NCBI GenBank assembly: GCA_963837655.1 | Contig: CAWIOK010000023.1 | Coordinates: 310,001 to 374,000 of the forward strand | DNA from: CAVVSD01 sp963837655 | GTDB taxonomy: Bacteria; Actinomycetota; Thermoleophilia; Solirubrobacterales; Solirubrobacteraceae | DNA: 64,000 nucleotides | Reading direction: 5' to 3' | Part shown: one piece after another, positions 32,872-41,374 of the stretch | Position numbering within the stretch: position 1 is the stretch's first letter | How the letters are laid out: every line of letters begins with the position of its first letter | Notes under the pieces: generated by a model | Database searches by the model: none | Seen by the model: only the letters and a program-made list of their open reading frames with translations | Told to the model about the DNA's origin: nothing | Translations under genes and position numbers: made by a program

Positions 32872-33303
32872 ATGCCTACACGCAACGGCAGCGCACAGTG
32901 GCGAGGGGACCTGCAGGGCGGCGAGGGCACCCTGAAGGTCGGCGAGAGCTCCTACGAGGGCCCGTACTCGTTCAAGTCGCGCTTCGAGGAGGGCGAGGGC
33001 ACCAACCCCGAGGAGCTCATCGGCGCCGCGCAGGCCGCCTGCTACTCGATGCAGCTGAGCGCGATGCTGGCCGGCGACGGCCACACACCCGACAGCGTGG
33101 ACACCACGGCGAAGGTCACGCTGCGCTTCGTCGACGAGGCGCCGACCATCACGAAGATCGAGCTCGAGACCGAGGGCAGGGTCCCCGGCATCGACGCCGC
33201 GACGTTCGACGACTACGCCGCCAAGGCCAAGGAGGCCTGCCTGGTGTCGCGGGCGCTCGCCGCCGTCCCCGAGATGACGCTGACGTCGAAGCTCGCCGGT
33301 TAG
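32872..33303 (+). CDS. OsmC/Ohr-family peroxidase
   Basis: The protein has 143 residues from ATG 32872. That start is chosen because AGGAG (32861-32865) is 6 nt before it, whereas the ATG at 32866 directly abuts the AGGAG. The two redox cysteines are Cys57 (AAQAACYSMQLS) and Cys123 (AKEACLVSRAL), set in the OsmC fold; the length and NPEELIGAAQAACY fit the OsmC subgroup more than Ohr. It removes organic hydroperoxides using thiol reductants. It has its own promoter, divergent from radA, and its stop overlaps the end of the convergent PLP-enzyme gene by 4 nt. Confidence 0.92.
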   Translation: MPTRNGSAQWRGDLQGGEGTLKVGESSYEGPYSFKSRFEEGEGTNPEELIGAAQAACYSMQLSAMLAGDGHTPDSVDTTAKVTLRFVDEAPTITKIELETEGRVPGIDAATFDDYAAKAKEACLVSRALAAVPEMTLTSKLAG

Positions 33304-34427
33304 CCGGCTGCCGCGTCCAGCGCCCCGGCGACGTCCGCCAGGAGGTCGTCGGGGTCCTCGATACCGGCGCTGAGCCGGATGAAGCCCTCGGGGACCGCGT
33401 CCATCCCCCAGCGGGCACGTCGTTCGGCGAGCGTGTGCACGCCGCCGAAGCTCGTCGCCTCGGTCACGAGCGACGCGGCGTCCAGGAAGCGGCGCGCCTC
33501 GGCCGCCCCGGCGAGCTCGAAGCACACCACCGGACCGAACAGACCGTGCATCTGCCGGGCGGCGAGGTCATGGGCGGGGTGGGCCGCCAGCCCCGGATAG
33601 CGCACCCCGGTGACGTCGGATCGCGCCCCCAGCAGCTCGGCGATCGCCAGCGCGTTGGCGCACTGGCGTCGCAGTCGCACGTCGAGCGTGGCGAGCGAGC
33701 GATGGGCCAGCCAGGTCTCCATCGGACCTGGAACGGCGCCCGCCAGCGTCCTCCAGCGCAGGACACCGGCCGCGAGCTCCGGATCAGCCGCGGCGACGTG
33801 CCCCATGATGAGATCGCCGTGACCCGTCATCGCCTTGGAGTCGCTGCACACCGACAGGTCCGCGCCCAGCTCCAGCGGACGCTGCGCGAGCGGCGTCGCC
33901 AGGGTCGAGTCGACGGCGAGCAGCGCGCCCGCCAGCCGCGTCGCACGCGCCAGGGCCTGGAGGTCGATGACATCCAGCGCCGGGTTGCTCGGCGTCTCGG
34001 CCCAGACGAGCCGCGCGCCCGCCGCGGCCTCCTCCATCGTGATCTGCTCGGTGGGGACGAGCCGGATCTCCACGCCACGTGACGCGAGATGCTCGCCCGC
34101 GAGCGTCCGCACCGCGCCGTAGCAGTCCGACGGGATCACGACGACGTCACCGGGGCGCGTGAGGGGCACGAGGACAGCCGCGCAGGCCGCCATGCCGGAC
34201 GCGAAGACAGTCGCGTCGCCGCCCTCCAGCTCGCCGATCGCGGCCTCGTAGTTCGTGAACGTCGGGTTCCCGTAGCGGCCGTAGCCGTAGGGCGCCGCGT
34301 CGACGTCGCCGGGCAGGTGGAACGGCGCCGCGAAGACCGGCCCGGGCAGCAGCGGCTGCCCGGGGACGGCCGGGGGCTGCCCGGCGTGGACGACCCGCGT
34401 GGCGGGACGGTGCCGGTCGGATGACAT
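33300..34427 (-). CDS. PLP-dependent trans-sulfuration enzyme (cystathionine gamma-lyase/synthase-like)
   Basis: The protein has 375 residues from ATG 34427. Hallmarks of the Cys/Met metabolism PLP family are YGRYGNPTFTNYEAAIGELE (about 55-74), the PLP-ring loop ATVFASGMAA, the aspartate contact DVVVIPSDCYG and ETPSNPALDVIDL. The cofactor lysine is in CSDSKAMTGHGDLIMGHV (about residue 203), whose local sequence differs from the usual S(A/T)TKY(I/L)GGH; the tyrosine before it is absent. This makes reaction specificity uncertain. TAGCTT stands 8 nt before the ATG with no Shine-Dalgarno sequence. No sulfur-metabolism genes lie nearby. Confidence 0.87.
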   Translation of the reverse strand: MSSDRHRPATRVVHAGQPPAVPGQPLLPGPVFAAPFHLPGDVDAAPYGYGRYGNPTFTNYEAAIGELEGGDATVFASGMAACAAVLVPLTRPGDVVVIPSDCYGAVRTLAGEHLASRGVEIRLVPTEQITMEEAAAGARLVWAETPSNPALDVIDLQALARATRLAGALLAVDSTLATPLAQRPLELGADLSVCSDSKAMTGHGDLIMGHVAAADPELAAGVLRWRTLAGAVPGPMETWLAHRSLATLDVRLRRQCANALAIAELLGARSDVTGVRYPGLAAHPAHDLAARQMHGLFGPVVCFELAGAAEARRFLDAASLVTEATSFGGVHTLAERRARWGMDAVPEGFIRLSAGIEDPDDLLADVAGALDAAAG

Positions 34428-34478
34428 GCCGCTGCAAGCTAGCCGCAACCGTTGCCCGCCTCAGGGGTTGACGATGCG

Positions 34479-35432
34479 ATGCGCACGCACGCCCTCACCT
34501 TCGCGGCCGCCTTCGCGGTCCTCGCCATCGCCGCGCCCGTCGCCTCGGCCGCCCCGCCGGCCGTCACCACCGGCGGCGCCGCCGTGACGCCGAGCACCGC
34601 GACGTTCACCGGCAGCGTCGACCCCAACGGCCGCCCGACGACCTACTGGTTCGAGTACGGGCTGACGGCGGCCTACGGGTCCCGCACGACCTCGCTGGGC
34701 GCCGGATCAGGCAGCAGCGCGGTGACCGCGGCAGGCAGCGCCGCCGGCCTCGGGGCCAACACCGTCTACAGCTACCGGCTCGTCGCCCGCAACCGCGACG
34801 GGACGACCCGCGGCGGACGGCGCACGGTCCGCACCCAGCGCGCTCCGCTCGGTCTGTCGCTGAACGCCGCCCCGAACCCCGTCCCGGCCGGCTCCCCGGC
34901 GACGCTCGCGGGGATCCTCACCGGCACGGGCAACGGCGGGCGGCCGGTCCAGATCTTCCAGAACCCGTTCCCGTACACCGCCGGGTTCACCCCGATCGGC
35001 GCGCCCGTCGTGACGAACGCCGCCGGGGGCTTCGCGCTCCCGATCCCACCGCCGGCCGTCACGACGCAGTACCAGGCGCGCCTCACGACGAGTCCCGGCA
35101 CCGCGAGCGCCATCCTCACGCTGCCCGTGGCCGTGCGCGTCTCGACGAACGTGCAGGTCGGACACCGCCAGGCCGACGGCGTGCGAAGCACCCGGTTCTC
35201 GGGCCACGTCCGGCCCGGCCGCGACGGCGCGCAGTTCGCCGTCCAGCGCCGCTCCGGCAGCCGCTGGGTCACGGTCGGGGGCTCGATCACCCGACACGCG
35301 AGCGCGGCCTCCTCGCGCTACGAGCTCCGCGTCCGCGTGCGCCACAGCGGCACGTACCGCGTCTACGTCCGGATCACCGACGGCAACCTCGCGTCCGCGA
35401 CGGGGCGCGAGGTCGCGATCAGGCTTCGCTGA
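34479..35432 (+). CDS. Secreted fibronectin-III-like surface protein
   Basis: The protein has 317 residues from ATG 34479, with a signal peptide (core about 5-20, cleavage near ASA at 25). Residues 28-110 form an FN3-like or ice-binding-type domain: TATFTGSVDPNGRPTTYWFEYG and YSYRLVARNRDG, a pattern repeated in many Solirubrobacter-type exported proteins. The rest contains Ig-like beta strands with no catalytic motif, ending RVYVRITDGN. Probably binds surfaces or polymers outside the cell. It stands alone between minus-strand genes and its end overlaps the hydantoinase-B stop by 14 nt. Confidence 0.7.
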   Translation: MRTHALTFAAAFAVLAIAAPVASAAPPAVTTGGAAVTPSTATFTGSVDPNGRPTTYWFEYGLTAAYGSRTTSLGAGSGSSAVTAAGSAAGLGANTVYSYRLVARNRDGTTRGGRRTVRTQRAPLGLSLNAAPNPVPAGSPATLAGILTGTGNGGRPVQIFQNPFPYTAGFTPIGAPVVTNAAGGFALPIPPPAVTTQYQARLTTSPGTASAILTLPVAVRVSTNVQVGHRQADGVRSTRFSGHVRPGRDGAQFAVQRRSGSRWVTVGGSITRHASAASSRYELRVRVRHSGTYRVYVRITDGNLASATGREVAIRLR

Positions 35433-36954
35433 CGCCCCAGCCTCCGCCGCCGGGCGTGACGACGGTGACGACGCTGTCGGCCTCCAGCGCACGCCCGGTC
35501 TTCGCGGGGACCGGCTCGTCGTCGATGCGGTTCTCGCCCGTCGCGCCCTGGCCACCGCCGTGGGACCCGTGCGGCGCGTGGGAGCGACGGTCGGTGAGCA
35601 GCGAGACGGTGGCCGGCTCCAGGACGCGGATCGCGCGCACGATCCCGTCCCCGCCGCGGTGCTCGCCGTCGCCGCCGGACCCGTCGGCCAGCTCGTAGCG
35701 CTCGACGCGCATCGGGAACTCGAGCTCCAGCGCCTCGATCGGGGTGTTCAGCGTGTTCGTCATGCCGACGTGCACGCCGGAGTCCCCGTCGTCCTCCGGC
35801 GAGGCTCCCTGGCCGCCGCCGATCGTCTCGTAGTACGTCCAGCCCTCGCCGCCGATGATGAGGTTGTTCATGGTTCCCTGGCCCTGCGCGGGCAGGTCCT
35901 CGACGGCCTGGGCGAGGGCGAGCAGGACGGTGTCGGCGAGGCGCTGGCTGGTCTCGACGTTGCCGGCGACGACGGCCGAGGGGCTGCGGGCGTCGACGAG
36001 CGACCCCTCGGGAGCCCGCACCCGGACCGGCGCGTAGACGCCCGCGTTGGCAGGCACGTCGGGGTCCAACAGGACGCGCAGGGCGAAGTAGCACGCCGAG
36101 CGCGTGACGGCGAGCGGGCAGTTGACGTTGCCCGCCACTGCAGGCGCGGTGCCATCGAAGTCGATGACGAGCTCGTCGCCGTCGACGGTCACCGCCACGA
36201 CGATCGCCACGTCGTCCTCGGTCACGCCGTCGCCCTCGAGCTCCGAGCTTGCCTCGTAGGTCCCATCCGGCAGTCCGGAGATCGTCTCCCGCGCGCGGCG
36301 CTCGGCGTGGCGCAGGACCTCGCCGAAGGCGGCCAGGACGGTGTCGCGGCCGCGCCGCTCCAGCAGCTCGGCCAGGCGGTCCTGCGCGCGGGCGTTCGCC
36401 GCCAGCTGCGCCCGCAGGTCGCCGCGCCGGATCTCGGGCGTGCGGACGTTGGCCAGCAGGAGGTCGAGCACGTCCTCGACGACCTCGCCCTCGGAGACGA
36501 GCCGTACCGGCGGCAGGACGATCCCCTCCTGGTAGATCGACGTCGAGCCGGCCGGCATCGAGCCGGGGCTCATCCCGCCCACGTCGGAGTGGTGTGCCCG
36601 CGTGACCGCGTAGCCGATCACGTCGCCGTCGTCGTCCAGCGGCGAGACGAGCGTGATGTCGGGCAGGTGAGTTCCCCCGCGGAACGGGTCGTTGAGCATG
36701 AAGACGTCGCCGGGGCGCGGGGCGCGGGCGCGGACCGCCTCGACCGCCTCGGGCATCGCCCCCAGGTGGACGGGGATGTGCTCGGCCTGCGCGACCATCC
36801 GGCCCTCGGCGTCGAACAGCGCGGCGGAGCAGTCGCGGCGCTCCTTGATGTTCGACGAGTACGACGCGCGGATGAGCAGCGCGCCCATCTCCTCCGCGAT
36901 GCCGCTCAGGGCGCTGGAGAGGACCGACAGCGTGACCGGATCCATGTCGGTCAC
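35419..36954 (-). CDS. hyuB: Hydantoinase/oxoprolinase beta-type subunit (HyuB)
   Basis: The protein has 511 residues from GTG 36954, overlapping the hyuA stop by GTGA. It is a full-length HyuB: DPVTLSVLSSALSGIAEEMGALL at the start, SSNIKERRDCSAALFD, then DVFMLNDPFRGGTHLPDI and HHSDVGGMSPGS, and a glycine-rich C-terminus (GGDGEHRGGDGIVR) like the 5-oxoprolinase/acetone carboxylase HyuB domain. With HyuA it performs ATP-dependent opening of hydantoin or 5-oxoproline rings, or carboxylates small ketones. The two genes follow the ASCH-like and peptidase genes. Confidence 0.93.
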   Translation of the reverse strand: MTDMDPVTLSVLSSALSGIAEEMGALLIRASYSSNIKERRDCSAALFDAEGRMVAQAEHIPVHLGAMPEAVEAVRARAPRPGDVFMLNDPFRGGTHLPDITLVSPLDDDGDVIGYAVTRAHHSDVGGMSPGSMPAGSTSIYQEGIVLPPVRLVSEGEVVEDVLDLLLANVRTPEIRRGDLRAQLAANARAQDRLAELLERRGRDTVLAAFGEVLRHAERRARETISGLPDGTYEASSELEGDGVTEDDVAIVVAVTVDGDELVIDFDGTAPAVAGNVNCPLAVTRSACYFALRVLLDPDVPANAGVYAPVRVRAPEGSLVDARSPSAVVAGNVETSQRLADTVLLALAQAVEDLPAQGQGTMNNLIIGGEGWTYYETIGGGQGASPEDDGDSGVHVGMTNTLNTPIEALELEFPMRVERYELADGSGGDGEHRGGDGIVRAIRVLEPATVSLLTDRRSHAPHGSHGGGQGATGENRIDDEPVPAKTGRALEADSVVTVVTPGGGGWGVSEA

Positions 36955-38903
36955 CTGGTGAGCACCAGCGTCCCGGTGTCGTCGACGCGCCCGCTCCATC
37001 CGGGCCGCACGACGCACGTCGCCTCGGCGAGCTCGACGATCGCCGGCCCGTCGAGCTCGTCGCCGGCCCCCAGCGCGGCTCGGTCGTAGACCGGGACGGT
37101 CACGGTCTCGTCGCCGAAGCGCGCCTCGCGCTCGCCGGAGGCCTCTGCGCCGTCTCCGGCGCCTTCCCGGAGGTCGGGTGTCTCGACCTCCACCGTGGCC
37201 GTCAGGCGCAGGGAGACGACGTCCACGGGCTCGTTGGGCATCGCGTAGCCGTGGCGGCGCTCGTGATCGGAATGGAAGCGGTCGGCGAGGCCGTCCCAGT
37301 CGTCGGCCGGCACCGTCAGCTCGAAGGACTGGCGCCGGTAGCGGACGTCGGCCGCCCTGACGCGGGTCGCGTCGTCCGGCGTCTGCTCCTCCAGGCCCAG
37401 GAACGTCTCCTCGACGGCGTCGCGGTCGATCCCGTCCAGCGCGGCCGGATGGGGGGCGACGAGGTCGCGACGGATGTCGCTGATCGCCAACCCGAGCGCG
37501 CTCAGGACGCCGCTGGCCCGGGGCACGAGGACGGTCTCGATGGCGAGCTCCTCGGCCAGTGCGCAGGCATGCAGCGGGCCGGCGCCGCCGAACGCGACGA
37601 GCGCGAACTCACGGGGATCCAGCCCGCGCTCCACGCTGATGACCCGCAGCGCCCGGACCATCTCCGCATCGGCCACCTCCACGACGCCGAGGGCGGTCCC
37701 CATCGCGTCCAGGCCCAGCTCGGAGCCCAGCGCGCCGAGCGCCTCCTCGGCCTTCCCGCGGTCGAGCACGACCTCGCCACCGAGCTCCGCGCCGTCGCGC
37801 AGGTAGCCGAGCAGCAGGTTGGCGTCGGTCACGGTCGGGCGCTCGCCGCCCTTGCCGTACGCGGCCGGGCCGGGGTCGGCGCCCGCCGAGTGCGGGCCGA
37901 CGCGCAGCGCGCCACCGCTGTCGGCCGAGGCGATCGATCCGCCGCCCGCCGAGACGGTGTGGACGTCGACGGTGGGATGGCGGATCGGCACCCCCGCGAC
38001 GACCGAGCCCGTCGTCGTCTGCACCTCACCGCCGACGATCGGGGCGACGTCGGTGCTCGTGCCGCCCATGTCGAAGGTCAGCAGGTCGTCGTAGCCGCTC
38101 GCCGCGCCCGCGTACGCCGCGCCGACCACGCCGCCCGCAGGGCCCGAGAGCACGCAGCTCGCCGCGCGGTGGGCGGCGTCGTCGAGGTCGACCACGCCCC
38201 CCGAGGACTGCATGACGCGCGGCGCGGGCAGCCCGGCCTCGCCCGTGCGCTGGGCGAGGGCATGCAGGTAGGAGGCAAGGCGCGGTGCCAGGTAGGCGTC
38301 GGCCACCGTCGTGCTCATGCGCTCGTACTCACGCATCTCAGGGAGCACGGCGCTGGAGAGCGACACGTGGACGTCCGGGAGCGCCGCGCGGACCGCCTCG
38401 CCGACGCGCTCCTCGTGCTCCGGGTGCAGGAACGCGAACAGCAGGCACACCGCGACGGCCTCGACCTCCGCCTCCTTCAGGCGCTCGACCACCTCAGCGA
38501 GCGAGTCCTCGCAGAGCGGTCGCAGCTCGCCCTCGGGACCCATCCGCTCGCGGACGCAGAAACGCAGGTCGCGCGGGACGAGCGCGGGCGGACGGCGCCG
38601 CGCGAGGTCGTAGAGATGCGGGCGGGCCTGGCGCCCGATCTCCAGGACGTCGCGGAAGCCCTCGGTCGTCACGAGCGCGGTGCGCGCGCCGCGGCGCTCC
38701 AGCAGCGCGTTGGTCGCGACGGTCATCCCGTGGGCGAACGCCGCGACCTCGTCCAGGCCGGCGGCCTCGACGACCGCCATGACGCCCTCGGACTGGTCCT
38801 CCGGCGTCGAGGGGACCTTCGCGGTCACGATCCGCCCGTCGACGAGCGCGGCGAGGTCGGTGAACGTGCCCCCGACGTCAACTCCCAGCACGGCCCCGCT
38901 CAC
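36951..38903 (-). CDS. hyuA: Hydantoinase/oxoprolinase alpha-type ATPase subunit (HyuA)
   Basis: The protein has 650 residues from GTG 38903; longer in-frame readings run into the adjacent ASCH-like gene. The actin-like ATPase motif GVDVGGTFTDLAAL is at 7-20. The middle contains MQSSGGVVDLDDA, LSGPAGGVVGAAY and DMGGTSTDVAPI, typical of the HyuA/OPLAH family, and the C-terminal third carries the second domain. Together with HyuB it forms the two-subunit enzyme. Its start is overlapped by the stop of the ASCH-like gene. It probably acts on 5-oxoproline or a hydantoin, and could recycle a product of the neighbouring ligase/transglutaminase cluster, but that link is a guess. Confidence 0.93.
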   Translation of the reverse strand: MSGAVLGVDVGGTFTDLAALVDGRIVTAKVPSTPEDQSEGVMAVVEAAGLDEVAAFAHGMTVATNALLERRGARTALVTTEGFRDVLEIGRQARPHLYDLARRRPPALVPRDLRFCVRERMGPEGELRPLCEDSLAEVVERLKEAEVEAVAVCLLFAFLHPEHEERVGEAVRAALPDVHVSLSSAVLPEMREYERMSTTVADAYLAPRLASYLHALAQRTGEAGLPAPRVMQSSGGVVDLDDAAHRAASCVLSGPAGGVVGAAYAGAASGYDDLLTFDMGGTSTDVAPIVGGEVQTTTGSVVAGVPIRHPTVDVHTVSAGGGSIASADSGGALRVGPHSAGADPGPAAYGKGGERPTVTDANLLLGYLRDGAELGGEVVLDRGKAEEALGALGSELGLDAMGTALGVVEVADAEMVRALRVISVERGLDPREFALVAFGGAGPLHACALAEELAIETVLVPRASGVLSALGLAISDIRRDLVAPHPAALDGIDRDAVEETFLGLEEQTPDDATRVRAADVRYRRQSFELTVPADDWDGLADRFHSDHERRHGYAMPNEPVDVVSLRLTATVEVETPDLREGAGDGAEASGEREARFGDETVTVPVYDRAALGAGDELDGPAIVELAEATCVVRPGWSGRVDDTGTLVLTR

Positions 38904-39481
38904 GAGCGCCTCGCGAGGTAGGCCTGACCGCGCGCCGAGAGCCGGTACCCGATGGGGAAGCTCAGCGTGAGTCCCAGTCCCTTGAGCTTGCGGATGTCGC
39001 GCTTGAACTCCAGCCGCTCGCGGCCGGCGGCCTCGGCGAGGTCGCCCGCCCGCACCTCCGGGCGCGCCGCGATGGCCTGCAGCGCTGCGAGCGTCCATGG
39101 ACCGTGCGCGGACGCGCGGTCCATGCGTTGCAACCGCCGGTCGATGGCCGCGACGTCCTCGTCGCTCAGCGCGTCGTCGCCGGCCAGCACGTCGCGCGGG
39201 TCGGGGTCGTGCACGACGTGGAACCGCACGCGGGTGACCTCGCCGTCCTCGGGGCCGCGCAGCTCGGCGACCGCCGTGGCGACGTCCGGTGCTCCCGCGG
39301 CGCGCGCGTCCTCCTCGGTGATCTCGGCCGCCTCGATGAGGTCGACCGCGTCGACCTCGAGGATCCCGGCCGTCGTCCGGTAGCGATGGCCCACGATCGC
39401 CTGACGTCGCGCCCAGCGCCGAAGCAGCACGGTCACCGAGCCGTCGGCGATCCCCGGCGCCAGGCGCATGGGCACGAGCAT
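38900..39481 (-). CDS. ASCH-like domain plus C-terminal winged-helix protein
   Basis: The protein has 193 residues. The first 65 look like an ASCH/PUA-type fold: MRLAPGIADGSVTVLLRRW, then HRYRTTAGILEVDAVDLIEAAEITEEDARAAGAP, where the last part resembles the ASCH signature of a strand followed by an acidic EEDA helix. The C-terminal 90 residues are DNA-binding in appearance, with LAALQAIAARPEVRAGDLAEAAG and a basic wing (RDIRKLKGLGLTLSFPIGYRL). ASCH proteins bind RNA or modified nucleosides. It overlaps hyuA by 4 nt and the peptidase gene by 1 nt, so it is part of the operon and could regulate it. Confidence 0.6.
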   Translation of the reverse strand: MLVPMRLAPGIADGSVTVLLRRWARRQAIVGHRYRTTAGILEVDAVDLIEAAEITEEDARAAGAPDVATAVAELRGPEDGEVTRVRFHVVHDPDPRDVLAGDDALSDEDVAAIDRRLQRMDRASAHGPWTLAALQAIAARPEVRAGDLAEAAGRERLEFKRDIRKLKGLGLTLSFPIGYRLSARGQAYLARRS

Positions 39482-40485
39482 CAGAGCGCGGCGACCCTGC
39501 CGTGGATGAACGACAGCTTCTGGATGACCTTCGGACCGAGCACGAAGGGGTAGAGGTCGTGGAGGCCCATCGACCGGTTCACGGCGTTGAGCGCGTAGGT
39601 CAACGGCAGCCAGTTGTCGATGATCTCGGCGAACGAGTCGTCGCCGTGGTCCCGCTGCGGCACCGCCATGAGCCCCGGGTCGTTGCTCTCCGGAGGTCCC
39701 GTGACGAGGATCCCGAAGGCGCCCGCCGTCTGCTTCGTGGTGCGGATGTGCTGGTAGTGCGCGAAGGTCTCCGCCCAGTCCTCCCACGGATGCATCGTCG
39801 CGTACGCGCTGACGTGCGCCTGCTGCCAGTCGGGCGGTGCGCCGTGCGCGTAGTGGCGGTCCATCGCCTCCTGATAGTCCTCGCGCTCGTCGCCGAACAG
39901 CGCGCGGAACGCGTCGCGCGCGCCCGTCTCGTCGACGAGGATCGACTCGTAGTAGTGGCCGAGCTCGTGCCGGATGTGGCCGACCATCGTGCGGTACGGC
40001 TCGCCCAGCTGGGCACGCCGCTGGACGCGGATCGCGTCGTCGGCCTCCGCGAGGTCGATCGTGACGAGTCCGTCGGCGTGGCCGGTCACGACCGGCTCCC
40101 AGGTGCTCGAGAGCAGGTCGAAGATCAGCTCGCCCTCGCGAACAGGGAGGCCCATGTCCATGAGCACCGCGAGCACGCGCCGCTTGGCCCCCTCGGTGGT
40201 GGCGAAGCCGGCCATCCCGGCCGTGTCGGCGTCGTTGGGGCGGGTGCGCGTCAGCCTGCAGGAGAGGCAGAGCTCGCCCGGCTCGCCCGGCTCGAGCAGC
40301 CAGTTGCACTCGGCGATCCGCGCGTTGCCGCAACGGCGGAGCTCGCGCTCGTCCTCCGAGCCTGGCTCGAGGGTCGCAAGATCGAGCCGGGAGGGCACGA
40401 AGCCCTGCGGGGTCCCGCAGCGCAGGCAGAGGCTGTTCTCGAAGAAGAGCAGTAGGCCGCAGTGGTCACAGACGAAGGCACGCAC
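39481..40485 (-). CDS. Zinc-ribbon metallopeptidase (putative zinc-binding peptidase family)
   Basis: The protein has 334 residues. It begins with a zinc ribbon (CDHCG...CLRCG, residues 6-24), with a second cysteine pair C..C in CGNARIAEC and CLSCRL. The catalytic motif is HIRHELGHYYES (HExxH, about 171-182), a gluzincin-like centre; the downstream EDWAETFAHY (about 230) may supply the third ligand. The family is often found beside transglutaminase and Alpha-E genes; its substrate is unknown. It lies 8 nt downstream of the transglutaminase gene and overlaps the ASCH-like gene, placing it inside the same operon. Confidence 0.85.
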   Translation of the reverse strand: MRAFVCDHCGLLLFFENSLCLRCGTPQGFVPSRLDLATLEPGSEDERELRRCGNARIAECNWLLEPGEPGELCLSCRLTRTRPNDADTAGMAGFATTEGAKRRVLAVLMDMGLPVREGELIFDLLSSTWEPVVTGHADGLVTIDLAEADDAIRVQRRAQLGEPYRTMVGHIRHELGHYYESILVDETGARDAFRALFGDEREDYQEAMDRHYAHGAPPDWQQAHVSAYATMHPWEDWAETFAHYQHIRTTKQTAGAFGILVTGPPESNDPGLMAVPQRDHGDDSFAEIIDNWLPLTYALNAVNRSMGLHDLYPFVLGPKVIQKLSFIHGRVAAL

Positions 40486-40492
40486 GCAGCCG

Positions 40493-41374
40493 TCATACCA
40501 CGGAGACGTCGACCTTCACCGTCAATGTGCTGCCGGCGCCCTCCGTGTAGATCACGCCGCTGATCGGCGGCACGTCGCGGTAGTCGCGCCCGAACGCCGC
40601 CACGACGTAGCGGCTGTTGACCAACTGGTCGTTGGTGGGGTCGACGTCGAGCCACCCCGCTTCGGGCACGAGCACCGAGAACCAGGCGTGCGAGACGTCC
40701 CTGCCGACGAGCTTCGGCCGCCCCGGCGGCGGGTCGGTCTCCAGGTACCCGCTCACGTACCGCGCCGGGAGTCCCAGCGAGCGCAGGCAGCCGATCCCGA
40801 GGTGGGCGAAGTCCTGGCAGACGCCCTTGCGCTTGCGCAGGACCTCCTCCGGCGCCGTCCCGACCTCCGTCGCGCCCGGCTTGTACTCGAAGTCGGCGTG
40901 GATGCGCGAGGTGAGGTCGATGACGGCATCCAGCAGGGCTCTCCCGCGCGGGAAGGACGGCGCGGCGTACTCGAGCAGCGCGTCGGACGCGGCGACCAGC
41001 GGCGAGTCGAGCGCGAAGGGCATCGCGTCGACCGCGTCGGGGCGCCCGTCGCGCCAGACCGCGTCGCGCACGGCCTCCCACGGCCGCTCGCCGAACAGCG
41101 AGGGCTCGCGCTCGCCGTCGTCGACCTCCACGATGCTCGTGGCGGTGATGTCCAGCGTGCGGTGCGACTCGTGGATGGCGAGGTAGCCGACGCGGTTGCC
41201 GAAGAAGTCCGTGTACTCGGAGTAGTCACCCGCCATCGGGGCCGAGGAGATCTCCGTGCTCACGCACGTCTGTCCCGGCCCGTCGCGCGGGAGGAGATGC
41301 AGCCGGCTGTGGCTGGCGGCCACGTCCTCCTCGTACTCGTACTCCGTGCGGTGCGTGACGCGGTAGGTCGTCAC
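40493..41374 (-). CDS. Transglutaminase-like protein
   Basis: The protein has 293 residues from GTG 41374, overlapping the previous stop by GTGA. The N-terminal bacterial transglutaminase beta-domain starts YRVTHRTEYEYEEDV. The papain-like core has the catalytic cysteine in RKGVCQDFAHLGIG (about 175-188), the histidine in DVSHAWFSVLVP and the aspartate in LDVDPTND. The triad is complete. Proteins of this type, in clusters with ATP-grasp and Alpha-E domains, are predicted to cleave or form isopeptide bonds. Cytoplasmic; no signal peptide. Confidence 0.9.
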   Translation of the reverse strand: MTTYRVTHRTEYEYEEDVAASHSRLHLLPRDGPGQTCVSTEISSAPMAGDYSEYTDFFGNRVGYLAIHESHRTLDITATSIVEVDDGEREPSLFGERPWEAVRDAVWRDGRPDAVDAMPFALDSPLVAASDALLEYAAPSFPRGRALLDAVIDLTSRIHADFEYKPGATEVGTAPEEVLRKRKGVCQDFAHLGIGCLRSLGLPARYVSGYLETDPPPGRPKLVGRDVSHAWFSVLVPEAGWLDVDPTNDQLVNSRYVVAAFGRDYRDVPPISGVIYTEGAGSTLTVKVDVSVV

